From Cladopsammia gracilis (lineage: Eukaryota; Cnidaria; Anthozoa; Scleractinia; Dendrophylliidae): 64,000 nucleotides of DNA. A model generated the notes under the pieces. It saw nothing but the letters and a program-made list of their open reading frames with translations. It was not told where the DNA came from and searched no databases. Every line of letters begins with the position of its first letter. Positions within the stretch are counted from its first letter, which is position 1. A program made the translations under genes and the position numbers. The stretch is taken from positions 1,021,001 to 1,085,000 of the forward strand of contig JAJGOT010000213.1 in NCBI GenBank assembly GCA_022457155.1, read 5' to 3'. Shown here one piece after another: positions 11,278-26,400 of this stretch.

Positions 11278-11520
11278 GCCAGGGGACCGTTACTCGAAAG
11301 ACCCGGTAATTACCGGGCCCGGAAAGCTGTTTTATTTTCATTGAAGATCGAGGTTTCAAAAGTTTTGCAGATAATACGATAACACTATCAGTTAGCAAAA
11401 CAAACTGGACTGGTTTGTTCGCTAGGACCTGCGCTTTTATTCTTTAGATTTTGATTTCAATATTTGGTTTCGGGCCCGAAAAGTTACCGGGAGTTTCGAG
11501 AAACGGGCCCCTCGGGCCCT
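11278..11520. repeat. Inverse copy of the 5.8-kb dispersed repeat plus a related palindrome
   Basis: 11278-11377 is the reverse complement of 5787-5885. A diverged cousin follows at about 11468-11515 (ttcgggcccgaaaagttacc, cgagaaacgggccc). Confidence 0.65.
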
Positions 11521-12294
11521 GAGGAAAGCTACCGTCGCGATAGTCGATTAGCAAGTGATAGGATCTTTCTGCAAGTATCGGGACACATTGTATTTCTATT
11601 GTTTGTGAGGTTTTGTATTTTAGTCTTGTGTTGGAGTTCTATTGCTTTCTGTCTTTTGTTTCTTTTGTTCTCGACGTCATTCGTTCTCCGGTACTCACAG
11701 CAGGAACTGATGACTATATCCGTCGACAAAGTTTTTCACCATCATTATTGTCACAATGAAATCCTCCGATTCTACAGTTAAGTAATTGGTGATTTTTTAT
11801 TGTTTCTAGTTGTAGAAATAGTCATGCCTTTAAGCGGGTATTATATGAGGTAGATTAAAGATTTATGGCGGTGATTTCAAGAACTTGTACTTTTTCAATG
11901 GAAATAAAAAAACTTGTGCCGTATGACATGGATTTTGTTATTGCCCCCTTAAAAATTTCCTGCAAACTTCCCTGATCCGGCATTGATGGGAGTCACTTTA
12001 ATACTTTCAAGTGCACGGGAATGTTATCACGACTATTTTGTTTGAAGAAATTTTCTAATCATTGTCCACTGAAGCTTTCAGCTTTATGTCTGATCTTCTT
12101 TCCGTCGAATGGACGCCAACCAGTCTGAGCATGCGTTTTACTTTCCAGGGCCTACGTAGTTGTCCAAAAGCCGATTGAAAGCGTTTTTGCTGCTCAACGG
12201 CAATTTTTGAGAGCTGTCAGTTTTTTTTCAGAAAATAATTTATAGACACTCGCATCGGTAAAAGGTGCATATGTAAATTTAAAATTTGCGCTAA

Positions 12295-12674
12295 CAGGGT
12301 TCTATCTAGGATTTATCGTTTGGGGGAGAAGTCCCGAGAGGCCGAAGGCCACGAGCTTCATGGGGGGTCCGGGGCATGCCTTCCTCGCCCCCCGGAAATT
12401 TTTTGAAATGAGTATGCGCTGAGATACTCAAGGACATCATTTGACAACTGGCCAGCAGTTTGTAATACTCCATGTTCCTTGTCATATAGTGTCCTTAGAC
12501 AGGGAATATTTACTTCATGTGCACTGACCTCTGGATGATTTTTTCTGATATAGTTACTTATATACTGTAACAAGAGATGCTCTCTTGACTGTAATGATAA
12601 CAATATTTTTTTGGGGGAAGCTGGGAATTTTGGGGGGAAGCTTCTGCCCCTCAAATACCCTAGATAGAACCCTG
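12295..12674. mobile_element. MITE, 380 bp, 5-bp target duplication
   Basis: Ends cagggttctatctagg and cctagatagaaccctg, flanked by GCTAA on both sides (12290-12294, 12675-12679). The frames within are not convincing proteins. Superfamily uncertain. Confidence 0.8.
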
Positions 12675-13016
12675 GCTAATTCCGGGTTCATTATAAACCT
12701 CGTAAATCCCAGGTTATTAGAGCTTTTGAAATGTTGACTGATTGTCACATGATGGTTTCTTCCAATTGGCAAAAAAGTGTGACGTGTGTGAGCGACGCAA
12801 AAATCTGAAAAGTTCACAGCATGCAACACTGGCCGCAGATCAGTTTCATTGGTGCTCCGGCCTATCTGAACGCTTAGCTATACCTATACTGCATTTATTT
12901 TTTTAAGGCGTTTCTGTTTTTTTTTTCCGTGGTTGAAAAGGTAACCCTTGACTCTACTGAATTAGTCCTTCTTTGTTTTCCAAACGTCTTCTCAGTCCAG
13001 GCCACCTGGCCCACTG

Positions 13017-13174
13017 CAGGGGCGTAGCTACCTGTACGCCCGTACGCACGTGCGTACCTAAAAAAGTCGAAAAAAAAGAGAAAGATTTGGGACTTGAGGG
13101 AGGAGGGAGGAGGTAGGGGGAGCGTTACAACATTGATTGTGCGTACCTCGGAAAAAATCCTGGCTACGCCCCTG
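13017..13174. mobile_element. MITE, 158 bp
   Basis: Ends caggggcgtagc and gctacgcccctg, flanked by CACTG on both sides (13012-13016, 13175-13179). The CAGGGGCGTAGC end type is widespread in animal hAT-like MITEs, though a 5-bp duplication is short for hAT. Confidence 0.8.
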
Positions 13175-14359
13175 CACTGGTTAGTTATCGCTGTATATCT
13201 CGATATCTCGCGACGCTCCATTTTCGCGAATCTTTTTAATTTGTGACAAAATATCTTCTATTCATATTTTTTTTTTCGCGACATCAAATTTTCGAGAATT
13301 GAAAAAAAAAATTAAGAAAAACGCGAAAATTTCCTGTAATTTAAGTGACCACACACATGCATATGAATCTTACACCCGTCCTGTATGGAAACCTGCAACC
13401 TGCCATGCATTCGCAACTGAATATGTGGCATATTTTAAAGAACATCTCAGTTTTCAATTTGCTTTATAACAGCCCAAATCTTTGTGATCTTAAGATATTA
13501 ACGTTGATTCAAATATTAAATTTCAGAGAAATTTTATAAATCCACTTGGTAAAATTTTGTTTCGTGGGCGTGTGTAAAAGGGGATTAGAAAAGTGCGACC
13601 ACGTCATACTTAAATGCCCCGCCCTCATTCCCCAACACTTCCGGTGACCCGCGATTCGAATCATTAAACAATAATTCTTTCAGCAAATTAACCCAGATAT
13701 AACTTCATGAAATTTTACTATTGTACACTGATAAAAAATGATTATTTTTTCTTGAGAAAATTGAATTTTTTTGAAACGATAAAATAGTTTTTAATCAAAG
13801 TTTTGGTAAACAAATAGTACTGTTAAGTTGCTCACTTCCGGGCGCTGCCGGTTTGTCTTTCAAACGGGATCACATCTTCCAACCCTCCAAATTCCTACCG
13901 GCTTACGAGCTGGAAACAACACGACCACTTGAATTCAACGAAGATTCTTTTCCTCGCATCATTAAAGGTAATCATCAATTTTGTATATCTCTTGTATTCC
14001 CTTAGGCATAACGGTTTTCTACGCAGAAATTTCAGTCGTATCACAGATATATAGTTTCGAACGCTCAATTGACCAATTATATCATTTAACACATGTATTG
14101 TGGCAATTACAGGGTGCGATGAAGGGATTGTTTATTTTTTCTTCGCTGTTTATTAGGCGAAATCTATCATGTCTGCGTTTCCGCCAGTTTCAACGCGAAC
14201 AGCAATTGTTTTATCGTCCAATCACAAGCCTTTATTTGCTCAACTACCAGAGGTCCCGGATAACAACAGGAAACGGCTCTGAAATAAACCGACTGATATT
14301 GATCGCAATGGCCTAAATTTGATCCAATTTTCCGCCAGTTTGGACTTGTTTGAAGAAGC

Positions 14360-14402
14360 ATGGCTGATATAGACGAATCTAAGATCCCTTCTGTGCGCCA
14401 AG
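14360..14402 (+). CDS. CCDC50: CCDC50 exon 1
   Basis: Begins gaagcATGG, a good start context, and encodes MADIDESKIPSVRQ plus one base. Donor AAG|GTAAGA. The start was chosen because the peptide aligns with the family N-terminus and leads in phase to exon 2. Confidence 0.85.
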
Positions 14403-17400
14403 GTAAGATATTACTGTAAATATGGGCAAAATTGCGCCTGGAAATTTCGTTTGATCCACATTGCTTGCGCTGCGATCGCTTGCAAATTGACTTCGGCTTG
14501 ATTAGATCGATTACTGTAGCTAATTTTCGTTTCATTACTAAGTTGAGAAAACAGTATAGGAATTGAATAACCCCACTGTTATTCTCTGCACATAGTCGTC
14601 AACTAAAAATATCATTCTATTTTTCACAGTTTCAGCTGATCTCAAATCACTTGAGGCGAAAACAATTTTTGGGAAATTGAAAGCTTGCATGCAATTGCTA
14701 TTGTAAATTGCACAAAGAACTTGGAAAGGCTTTTCTATTTCCCGCGATTTATTCTTTTAAAATCGGCATCTTATATAAAACAGGTTGTTGCTTGTGGCTC
14801 TTTTGTTTGTTAATTTTACCAGCTATCGCTATGCATTCAAAAAAATGAAAGTTTCGATTCGACAACGATGAACAAAGTTTAGCTGTACCTTGGAGTGTCA
14901 CGGACTGGCGGCGTGTTTGCTGCAAAGTTTTTACTTTTCTGAAAATCTTACGCCACTGAACGGATACAAGCTTTATTGAGTGGCTCTTAGAAGCTAGAGG
15001 TGTGACGCATCTTTCGAAAATGATAAAACGTTATTTTATAGGTAGAAGTAAGAAGAACTTGTTCAGATCAGAATCTCGAATGTCACCTCACGGCGGCCAT
15101 TTTTTATTTGGACTAACCCACCATTATTACTAAAATGTCATCGCTTCACTTTAATCCCCTTTGTTTTACAAATTGCATCTGGATTATGAAAGAACTCACA
15201 GTCGCTAAGCGAACTACAAGTGAGCCAAGAATTCAGGTACCAAAATACTGAGATTGGAAGAATTGGTATTAATTTCTTTTTGCTATCTTTAATTTTCTTG
15301 GGAAAATGGTTTACAAGTGAGCTAATTATTAGCTTACTTGTTTTTGTAAAACGTTCTCCCAAGCTGTCTTTCGGTTAAACGTGATATAAGTTGGTTCAGC
15401 GCTTTACACGTATATCCATGACAAAACTAGTCCTCTCAAGAATCGATATTGGAGCTCAGGACTGTGATAAAATATGTGGCATAATATTTTTAGCCTATTT
15501 ATGACCTGTCCACATAAAAATTAATCTTAAGTTCTGTCATTTTAAGAAGTCCCTTTATCCTTTATTTCTTGCATATGCATTGTAAAAATATGCTTTAAGT
15601 GATGTATACCGTAAGATGCCACACTTGGATTTATTAGAAAAATAAATATTTTTTTACTAGCTTATAATTATTAACTTTATTATGCCTGCCTGGTGCTACA
15701 TTCATTTGGCAGATTAAAAATTTGAGCCAAAAAAAAATCTTAATAATAGACTAAATCAAACATAAATGTAAACAAGCCATAATTTGATTTCTCATTTACT
15801 TGTAATGAAAAAAATTTTCAATTTTCTGTTCTGGATATGTTAATACTTAAATTGAATTTTTTTTGCTGATTTAGTTTGTTTGAGGTTTCTCTTTTAATTT
15901 GTTGATAATAAAATATTCTGTTTAGCTATGCCACAATTGCCTTTGTTCTTATTAAGTCAACTGAAAATCGTGAGAAAATAAGATTGAAATTTAGATGTTA
16001 ATGCATGCACTGTATGGGGTCTATCTCTCCCAGTGAATAAAACAAAAAAAAATATTTATTGAGTGTCAGATCTGTCAGGTCAGGCTTATAAAACATATTT
16101 TTAAAAGCCCTTTTGAAAACATGATATGAAATTTCACCTCTGATCAATTACACTTTGTTGATTCCCTTTTCACATCTGATTTTCACAGCTACAACATAAT
16201 ACTCTTTTTTTATGCTTTTCCTAAATTTACATTTAATTAATTGCTAGCACATTGTCAAAATAAGATTGCCAATGAAAACAGTATGTTGGGTCTGCAGAAC
16301 AAAAAATGCACATTATAGATGTTTGCATTGTTTTAAACCACAAAGCTTTTTTTATAGTCTGTTTTATATTGTTTTGAACACTGCCAGTGCATATATGAAG
16401 GCACACAATGTAGTGTTGTTATAACCAAGTGTTTATAAGAGTGACGGTAATATGATAGCGAAAAGTTCTTATATTGACATAGTGTGTGAATGGGAGGGCT
16501 TTGGTAAGCCATTTGTTACTCTTGTGTGAAGTAAATACTGTTTTCAAGCTTAAAGTGGCAATCGTATGATGATTTGTATCTGTTGCACATCTGATTATTT
16601 ACATCTGTTGATCTGTTAAAGAAGTTAATCTTACCTAAATCTGTTTTGAAACCATAAACTTTAGAGCTGCAGCTAAAGAAGTTTGTACAAGTTGTACAAG
16701 TACACATTGTCAAAATAAGATTGTCAATGAAAACAGTATGTTGGGGTCTGCAGAACAAAAAATGCACATTGTGTTTTGCATTGTTTTAAACCACAAAACT
16801 TTTTTATAGTCTGTTTTATATTGTAAGTTTTGAACACTGCCAGTACATATATGAAGGCACACAATGTAGTGTTGTTATAACGAAATGTTAAAAAGAGTGA
16901 CAGTAATATGATAGCGAAATGTTCTTATATTGACATAGTATGTGAATGGGAGGGCTTTGGTAAGCCATTTGTTACTCTTGTGTAAAGTAAATACTGTTTG
17001 CAAGCTTAAAATGGCAGTCATATGATGATTTGTATCTGTTGCACATCTGACTATTTACATCTGTTGATCTGTTAATTAAAAGAAGTTAATCTCACCTAAA
17101 TCTGTTTTGAAACCATAAACTTTAGAAGTTTGTACAAGTTTTACAAGTATACTAGTATAATCACCTGCAGTATTAATCTTTTCAGCCTCAATAGTATGTG
17201 ATCAGCATCAAATTTCTCATATATTTATCAATACATAATCAAGCAAACAGATCACAAGAACTAAGGAAATAATCACCAAAGATGAACTGCCTTGATATTA
17301 TTATTTTAAACAACTTTTCTCAACTTCCACTTTAACAAAGCCAGATGTCAGCTACTAATGGCAGTGCTGACAATACCCTGCTGGCACATGTTATACAGGA

Positions 17401-20400
17401 AATTGGGCATTTAAAAAAAAAAAAAACAGAATCTGAAAATTATGAGAAAAAGTTGTGTAAGGGATCATGTTAGAAGGCCTAATTTGAACTGTTTTTGTTT
17501 TTCAGTTTGTCAAGATTTCATGGTGCGCGAAGATGAATCCCTCGCACATCGATTGCAAGAAGAAGAATGTAATGAATCATTATTTTAAAAATGATTTTTT
17601 TTAGCTTGATAGTCAGATTGTAAGATTGGAGTATGACTGTGTGATTAAGTATTAGTAAAATAATTGAATATGCCAGCTGTAATTAAGATTTGAGGCTGCT
17701 GGCTATGTTGCAGGTAAAATCTGTTCTCAGGTTGAATCAGTATTCGGAATCGGATAAATGTGTACCCAGTATTCAATCTAGGTAAGCTAACCCTAACCTT
17801 GACTCGAGCACAATGCTAACTCAGGGATGTTGCCAGCTGCCAGCTAATTTCACCAGCTGAAAGAGAACTTATCACCGGCTGAAATTTCATGAGAATTTAC
17901 AAAGACTTGGGGTGATTTTGAGGGACACAACAAGGCAGAAAAACCGGCTGGGCTTGTTAATAACTCTGCTCAGTTTTTTCTTATAGCTACACCCCTGCTA
18001 ACTGTCACCTCCAGCACAAAGATACATGTAGCCACCGGTGTGATGGTTAGCTAGGGTTAGCTTTGAGTTAGAGTTAGCTAATAAAGGTTAGCCTTTTGCT
18101 GGGGTTAAGGTCAGCTTATCTACATTGAATGCAAGTTTAACCTTGGTTGAATACTGATCTAAGGTCATCTTACCTGCAAATGCTACACAAGGAAATAGGT
18201 TGTTATAAACTCAAGGTAGTCTCCGATGGTTTTTGTTTTTTATTTATTTTTCAAACTTTAAGTTGCCGGTCATTTTCATTGCAGTTGTCAGCCATAATAG
18301 CCGGCTGTAGCGCACATGCTTTAAATTATCATGTCACACCCCAGTTTTGTTGCTGTGATATCATTCTCTACTGAGGAGCAACAGGGAAGAGCAAGTCCTC
18401 TGGGAATGCTAGTGGAGGTGCGGAGGTGAAGTGGTTAGCGAGTCAGACTTTCAAACCTGGTCTCTGCCGTTGTGTTGTTTCCTTAGAGAAGAAACTTTGC
18501 TCCACATTGTCTCTCTCCATCCAGGTGTATAAATGGGTACTGGCGAAATAATGCCGAGGGTTAACTTTGCGATGGACTAGCATTCCATCCAGGGGGGAGT
18601 AGTAATACTCTCAGTCGCTTCATGCTACAGAAACTAGATTAAGCTCCGGCAGTTGTGAGCCAAAAGGCTTTGAATACTTACCTTTACTTATAATCAATCT
18701 CTTTCTTGTACTCCTTTTTATACACGTATCTTAAGCTCCCTAATATGATCACTGGCAGGCACGTTAATGGCATTTTTTAGCTAGTTAATAAAAATGTAAG
18801 CTTACTGCAATGTTGTGTTATGTGTTAGCTGGTAGTACAAGGTTCAAATGACATGCTTTCATTTATACACTTTCGGACCCCAGCATTTAGATAAGCCTGG
18901 AAATTTGCTTTTAATCTTTAATGTTTGTCACAAACTTACATGTAAATTATTTGTGATATCATACCACTTTTTTACAACAATTATGGCTCCGGCAAAGTTT
19001 AAAGGATTCTTTCCATTGGAGACTCGAGACTTGACTCAATGAAATATTCAACTTGCATTCATGATCGGGCAACACAAAATCCTTTGATATTCCTTAAATA
19101 CATAACTTTTTTCCATACACAAAATAAGTATCTATTTGTAAATACTGCCTTTGGTCGTACTTATACATATAACCTCTGCAAATTTGGTGAAGAATCTTTC
19201 ATTTAGAATGTTTTGTATTAATCAATAATTAGCTTATAGGAGCCTTTGATTTTGTATTAGAAAATGAAATTACATTGAGCTTTGGCTTGCAATGAGCAAA
19301 AAAATGGCCAAGAATTAGTGATTGCCATGAAATGTGAAGGTCAAGTGCTTAGTGCGTCGGTCTTTCAACCTGAAGGCCAGTCATTCGAGCTTGGTCTCTG
19401 CCAGCATGTTGTTTCCCTAGACAAGTAACTTTGCTCTATACTGTCTCTCGGGTACCGGTGACAAAATGCTGGGCGTTGGCATCCTATCCAGGGCAGAGTA
19501 CAGCTGTCAGTAGTACTAGGCTCATGAAGACTTTACCATGAACTGTTTTGTGCTGTAGATTTTCTGATTGTTGTTTTATTTTCTTTAGTTGGCAGCCACT
19601 ACATCAGAAACCGCAGTGAAAGAAAAACTGTTCGTGAGGATGTTAAAGCTGCAAAGATAACTTACTTGGAAGAAGTTAAAAATGCTCAGCTCCTTCCTGA
19701 AGATCAAGTACAAAACATGTAGGTTATTTTTATTGCAGCTGTGCATTTTAAGTGTGTAATGATATGAATTAAACTTCAACAGTTTAATGCATTTTGCACA
19801 AATGTAAACTGACAGTGATACGTATATGATCATAATAAGTATTTTTGTAGTTTAAATTAGTAAAAGTTATAGTGGAGCTCTCGCGGGCTGAAGGCCCCCT
19901 CGTGGAGCTCCATACTCATGGAACCATGCCATCATTTTTCATGGACATGGCTAGCGGAATGTTTCGTGGGTGCAAAGTCGCGCAGGACTAGATTGCGGGC
20001 ATGTAAGACATCGCCCAACATGCTCGTACGATGTCGCGCAAGTGCTTGGTTTCAAAAGTTGGTTGGTTGTCAATCTTAATTCTTGTGCTTCTGACCTTTC
20101 ACCTTAGTTAAGTGTATCATCAGATTTCTGTTCAGAGAGCTCCACTGTTAGGCTAAGCCTATCTACATATACATTGTATTATAGTACTTATGAGTAATAG
20201 TAACAGCTGTACTATTTATTAGTAATAGTAATGCTATTGTGTAGTACAATAATCAGCCATCAGTCAATTTGAAAAAAAGCCACACAAGATCTTCATGAAT
20301 TATTCAGACACAAAGTATTAAATTGGGTGACTAATTTCAAATTGACCATGTGTATACTGTGAGGTTGATTCAAAATTATGAGCCCGATTATCTTGTACGA

Positions 20401-23400
20401 CACAAAGTCCAATTACAGTGAAACCGTTATTTTGGGACACCTCCATTAAGGGGACACCTCCATTAAGGGGACACTTCCATTACGGGGACACTTCCATTAA
20501 GGGGGGCACTTCCATTAAGGGGACACTTCCATTAAGGGGGCACTTCCATTAAGGGGACACTTCCATTACGGGGGCACTTCCATTAAGGGGACACTTCCAT
20601 TAAGGGGACACACCTCCATTAAGGGGACACACCTCCATTAAGGGGACATTGTCATTAGTGGTGTAACGATTAATCTAATTCTCGATTAATTGCGATTATG
20701 ACCATTCGATTCGATTCGCGATTCTTTGCTTCCACGTTTCGAGTTTGGTTCGATTTTTGCATACCTTTTCCTGGGTGCCCTCAATGAGTTATTATATTGT
20801 GAAATCAGAATTCTGAACTTTTTAAAGTCTGCCTTTTTGATTGACGAACAAAGGCGTTTGCAGTTGCAGGCGTTTTGTGTTGCCTGGTAAAATTGCTGCC
20901 CTTCTACCACCTTCTCAAACATGGCGACAAACGACCAAGCAATCGTGAATCCGCCTGCATATTTTAGATCAGCTGTGTGGAAATATTATGGTTTTCCAGC
21001 GAAAGACAGTACAACAGGTAAGTCTAAAACTATCTGCAAGAAACATTTTCATAATCGAATCGAAATATTCGAAATTGAAAGGCAATAATCGAAATCGAAT
21101 CGCAAGGAATGTGAATCGTTACACCCCTAATTGTCATTAAGGGGACACTTCCAGTAAGGGAAATCTCCATTAAGGGGACACTTCTCCTGGTCCTGGCCAG
21201 CAAAATGCTTATATAATCTTTGTAATTACCCCCTCTCTCCATTAAGAGGACACCTACATTAAGGGGACAACACCATTAAGGTGACAACACCATTAAGGGG
21301 ATACCTCCATTAAGGGGACATTTCCATTAAGGGGACACTTCCATTACGGGGACACTTCCATTAAGGGGACACTTCCATTAAGGGGACACCTCCCTTAAGG
21401 GGACAACACCATTAAGGGGACACCTCCATTAAGGGGACATTTCCTTTAAGGGGGCACTTCCATTAAGGGGACACTTCATTAAGGGGAAACCTACATTAAG
21501 GGAACACCTCCATTGAGGGGATATTTCCATTAAGGGGGCACTTTCATTAAGGGGACACCGCCATTAAGGGGACAACACCATTAAGGGGACACCTCCATTA
21601 AAGGAGCACCCCTATTAAGGGGACACCTCCATAACACCTCCATTAAAGCAACACCTCCATTAAGGGGACACTTCTCCTGGTCCTGGCCAGCAAAACCGTC
21701 ATGTGATCTTTGGAATTATCACCTCTATGAAAGGGACACCTCTATTAATGGGACACTTCTCCTGGTTCGATGGTTATTTTTTAATAAAGAAGATGATAAC
21801 TTCTGCAGTGCCTTTAGTCAGTTTATTTTATGAGACGATCACAAGCCATGAAAAGACTACACTAGTGGGGTGGGTGGTTGGCAGAAGGAGAGGGCACAGT
21901 AGAATATTTGCCTTTTATGAGCTATAGTGCTCTTTGGACATTCCAAGTGTAGAGGCACAAGTTACCATTTTCAGTTTCTTTTTAAAAGCACACAGCATAC
22001 AGTAGTTGTTTAAGGAGGTCACTTCTTAAAATGTTGAGTAGTGAAAATGTACCTTTCAATGTTACCCTTCTGACATCATTTTCAAGTATAAAAAAGCAAC
22101 GGTTATACACCTTATTCCAAAATGGCGGCCAATTTATTATTCTTTTATATGCATGTTAATTAGCCCTCTTGGCCTCATTTTCGCTTGAAAATACTTTTGT
22201 GTTTTGCACATGCTGACGAGGCCAAGAGGGCTAATTTACGTGGATATAAAAGAATAATAAAATGGCCGCCATTTTGGAATAAAGTGTATGCATTCTCAGT
22301 TGATATATAATATCTGAAACACAGTTGCATGTCAATAGTCATGAATAATAGACAATCATTAAGATAATATTGTTCACAGTTTATTATAGGTGTTTGAAGA
22401 CTTAAACACAAATAGGGTATGATTGGGTGTTAAGTTTTGGTTTTCTTTAACAGATAAACAACATTATTTCATAAATTTAACAATCTAGTGTTCCCTGGCG
22501 CTTCTTGTTTTATCCAAACCACCCTGATTAGAAAGTTGAGTGCATGTTGTCAAGGAATGAATGAGTGAGCATACAGCTGTAGCTAATAATACTAATATTA
22601 AAGTTTATTTAAGCAACTTTAATTTTCATGGTTGGTTAAAATTAGACATGTACAAGTAATTTGTTTATTTCCTTGGTACTGAGATTTATATGCAAAATTT
22701 TTCCAGAAATATAAAGCTTTTTAGGTGGAAATTATGCAAAGAAAAACATTCTTTGTTTTAAAAAGGAATTTTTTTGTCCAATTAGCAATGTGATTGAGAA
22801 TATTTCACTAGTAATTGAAGCACCATATGACTATAATCGTTTCCTGTGATTTCCTGCCAGTATTGGTTTCAGCGAAAGAAGTGCTTTGCTGCTTAATAAA
22901 CATGAAAAGGTATCAAATGATATTTGATATGCCACAAGCTTTGATATTAGACTTTGAATTTTCTAAATGAAAGATATTGAATGACAATTTGATATACATG
23001 TATGAGCTTGCATGATACATGCACTTAATTATGAACATGTCACTGTAGCTTTATTTGTGAAAATTGGTTCATCTCAAGGAATTGTAAAATAAAGTAGTTT
23101 ATAATAATTATATATCTTATTTGAACATTAGAAATACACTGTGATGACCATAATGCTTGTTCTGTTGGTTCAACAAGTAGCTTTCTTTTCATTTGAAAAA
23201 CGGACAGTGTTTTGCGTGTCTACATAAAACATGCTTGTGAATTAAACATGAGTAATTTGAAATATTTTATCAGTAGTAGGATCACGTTCATAGAGAGATG
23301 TTTCTTGAAATTTAAACTTAATGATTGTTAAGTGACTTGCCAAAATTTATTTTAAAATTTATTTTCAAATTTGAGGGTGGAGTAGTTTTAAAATTATAGT

Positions 23401-26400
23401 CAGACAGTTGAGCCATTTTGCCAGAAGAAAATAAATATTATAAGTTATTTAAAACATTCCTGACTTAAATCATGCAAACTAAGAAGGTGCAATATCATTG
23501 AATTCCGCCAAAAGAAAACTGAAATACCACACAAGCTTGAGGCTTCATTAGTTGTTCACACGCACATGCACATGTACTCAAGATGAAAGTGAAATCTCTA
23601 GTTTGTGTGTGCAGGCCAAACCCAAACTGGTGAAGAAACTTGTTCCTTTATTTCATCAATTTTAATGCCATGATATAATGTCAGAGAGCTTGTTGTTTGT
23701 TTTGGGCAAAGTAACTGAAAATGACAATTGTGCATGACTGATAGTGTTAAATAATTTATTTTCACCTCAGGGAAAGAACAGAACAATGGCTTGCCAGAGA
23801 TCTTCAACATAAACTGCAAAGTGAGGTAAGCATTTCAATTTGTATATTAATTTATTATTGAGTAAGTAAGAAAATTGCTATCTATTGTAAGTTACAAATT
23901 TCTTCTAAATGAAACATGTGCCTAAATACATGTATTAACAGCTTCAGGGAGCATGTTGGATATTTAGATAAATTAAATATAATTTGAAGTTTTTGTCCAG
24001 TTGCTGTTAATAAAATTGATTATCTTAGTGACTGAAGCAACAAGAAATGAATCACAGTATCTTTATCTTAATCAACAAATTCAATTGAAATCTGTGAGGA
24101 TTTTGGTGTGAAAGTGGACGAAGGTATAATTGCTAATACTGTATATGAGACAGTGCCTTGGCAGATGGTATTTTACATGTATGTACCTGCAGGGAATGTC
24201 AGTGTTGTCATTTATTTGAATGTTGTTTGGCTCTTATAATAAGTAGATATAGCAAAGATAAAGTTTATACAAAGATGTATTATGTTGTTAAGGTTCATTC
24301 AACATTTTCAAACTTGTTGCGTGATACTTGCATCTGTCTCTTCAGGAAATAGAATGCGAGAGGAGAAGGAGAAATGTAGAAACTAGAGATGAGGTAGGCA
24401 AAACGTTGATTTATTTTTTCATAAAAGTACACTGTATTGACTGACAAATAACAATAATATTTATATACGCATGTGCTGGAGTTATATTATAGGAACCTAA
24501 AGCTCTGACTGATAATTAACTGATTAAAACTTGTTTAAAAAAAAGAGCTTTATTATATATTAATTTTATTTAGTGATCATGGGTCCTTATTCCTTAAAAA
24601 AGAGGGGCAGCAAAAATGTACAATGTAAGTATTTTGGTGAAAATAAAAGTTGGCTACTTTAGACTAGAGTTTTATTAGGATTTAGAGCTCAGCTCTGTTA
24701 ATTTTCCATTTTGTATAAAACTACTGCAGCTTAAACCAATACTCCACTTCATTTCACCAATGCTGAGAGATGACCACAAAAATTCCACACTGATGTGATT
24801 GCACACTAATTAGATCTGATATGTGCTGATTTGTGATTGGTTCTCAAATGAAGGGTTCAAGGCAGAACTATGCTCTGGTTTGGCCTTTAGATCCATATTG
24901 TTCCAGATCAGCTCTATTTATAATTATTAGGCATACAGACTGATTATCATGTGAGAAACATAAAGTAATTACAGTTACAGTATGTATTTTTTTTTTTGAC
25001 TAAAAGGCTTAAAGCAAGCGTTAAAGCAGCTCAAATGAAGCATTAACTGTGATTTTCTTTCTCCTCATTTAAACTGAAACAAAAATCTGAAATCAATCAA
25101 GTATCAGCTCCTCTTTTGTGTTTAAATTCCCGAGCAGTAATTTCTTGTGGTTTGTTTGCGGATAAAATTCCAAAGTGCATGCATTGTACCTGTCCATTGA
25201 AATGAAAGCCACTGAGCAGTACTTGCCTATGCATAGTATACTGTTTATTATAATACATGTATGTAGAATAAGGTGGTTGTAACATTTGAGTCTGTGGATG
25301 AAATGCTAGTGTGACCATTCAAATGAAAGCAGTAATTTCCTGTGGCACTGTATATTATGCTGCACAAGGTACTTATTTCTAACTAATGGAGTTAAAATCA
25401 TAAAGTGCGACCATTCAAATGAAAGCTACTGAACTTACAGTACTTTCCCATGGTACTGCATGTCTATTATGCTTTACAAACTGGCTCTAACTTGTGAGTC
25501 TGTGGATGAAATGCTAATTAAGTGTGACCATTGGATGAAAGCTGCTGAACAGCCTGCTTTTAATAATGGAAGCTGTTTTTTATGTTGTAAGGGGGATCTG
25601 ACTGTTGAGACTCAATGTGGATAAAATCAATAAGTTTTAGTGTGTAACTGGAGACATTGTACATTTTTAGGAGATTGCAAGACAAATGCAAGAAAAGGAA
25701 GCCTTAAAACTGGAGCGTGCGAGGCAAAGGCGGTTAGAGCGACAACTTAGAGAAGAACAAGAAAGTAAAATGCTCAGTGATGCTATTTCACATTTAAAGG
25801 AAAATGGTGAAAATCATATGAATCATCGAGAACTTGCTGAAACTCAAACAGGTAGGACGAAACATCATGATCATATTCAAAACTTTTACGTTTGTTCTGA
25901 TTTGTGAGTTTACTTTAATTTGAAACCTTTCTCTGCTGCTATCTGAACATAAAAGTTACAGAGCATTCTTCCGTGTGTTAATGAAATCGTAAAGTGTGAC
26001 AAATTATTCAAATGAAAGCTACTGATCAGTACTTTCTTGTGGTGCTTTATTAACTTTTGAGTTGTGGAAAAAAATTTCTTAAACATGATCATTCAAATGA
26101 AATTTTTTTAGCAGTACTTTCCAGTGGTACTGTTTATTGTACATGTTCTGTACAAGGTGATTCTAACTTTTAAGTCTTTGAATGTAATCCTACAGTGTGA
26201 CCATTCAAATTGAAGCTATTTAGCAGTACTTTCCTATGGTGCTGTTTATTATGCTGTACAAGGTGGTTCTATAACTTTTGAGTTTGTCTATGAAATCCTA
26301 AAGTGTGACCATTCAAATGAAAGCTACTGAACAGTACTTTCCTGTGGTGCTGTTTATTATGCTGTACAAGGTGGTTCTATAACTTTTTAGTCTGTGGATG

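Larger units (their letters stand above)
20416..21760. repeat. 17-bp minisatellite grown from a mariner/pogo-like end
   Basis: The left edge reads TA then cagtgaaaccg, like a Tc1/mariner-type terminus. Dozens of units of ccattaaggggacactt follow at 20446-20647 and 21138-21755, with variants. A longer block, cttctcctggtcctggccag, recurs at 21180 and 21667. The array is split by a hAT insertion (20656-21129). No matching right terminus was found. Confidence 0.8.

Noticed and set aside
11012..11398. 128-codon minus-strand frame
   Set aside because: It spans a poly-C run (read as poly-Gly) and the inverse dispersed repeat; low complexity, no domain.
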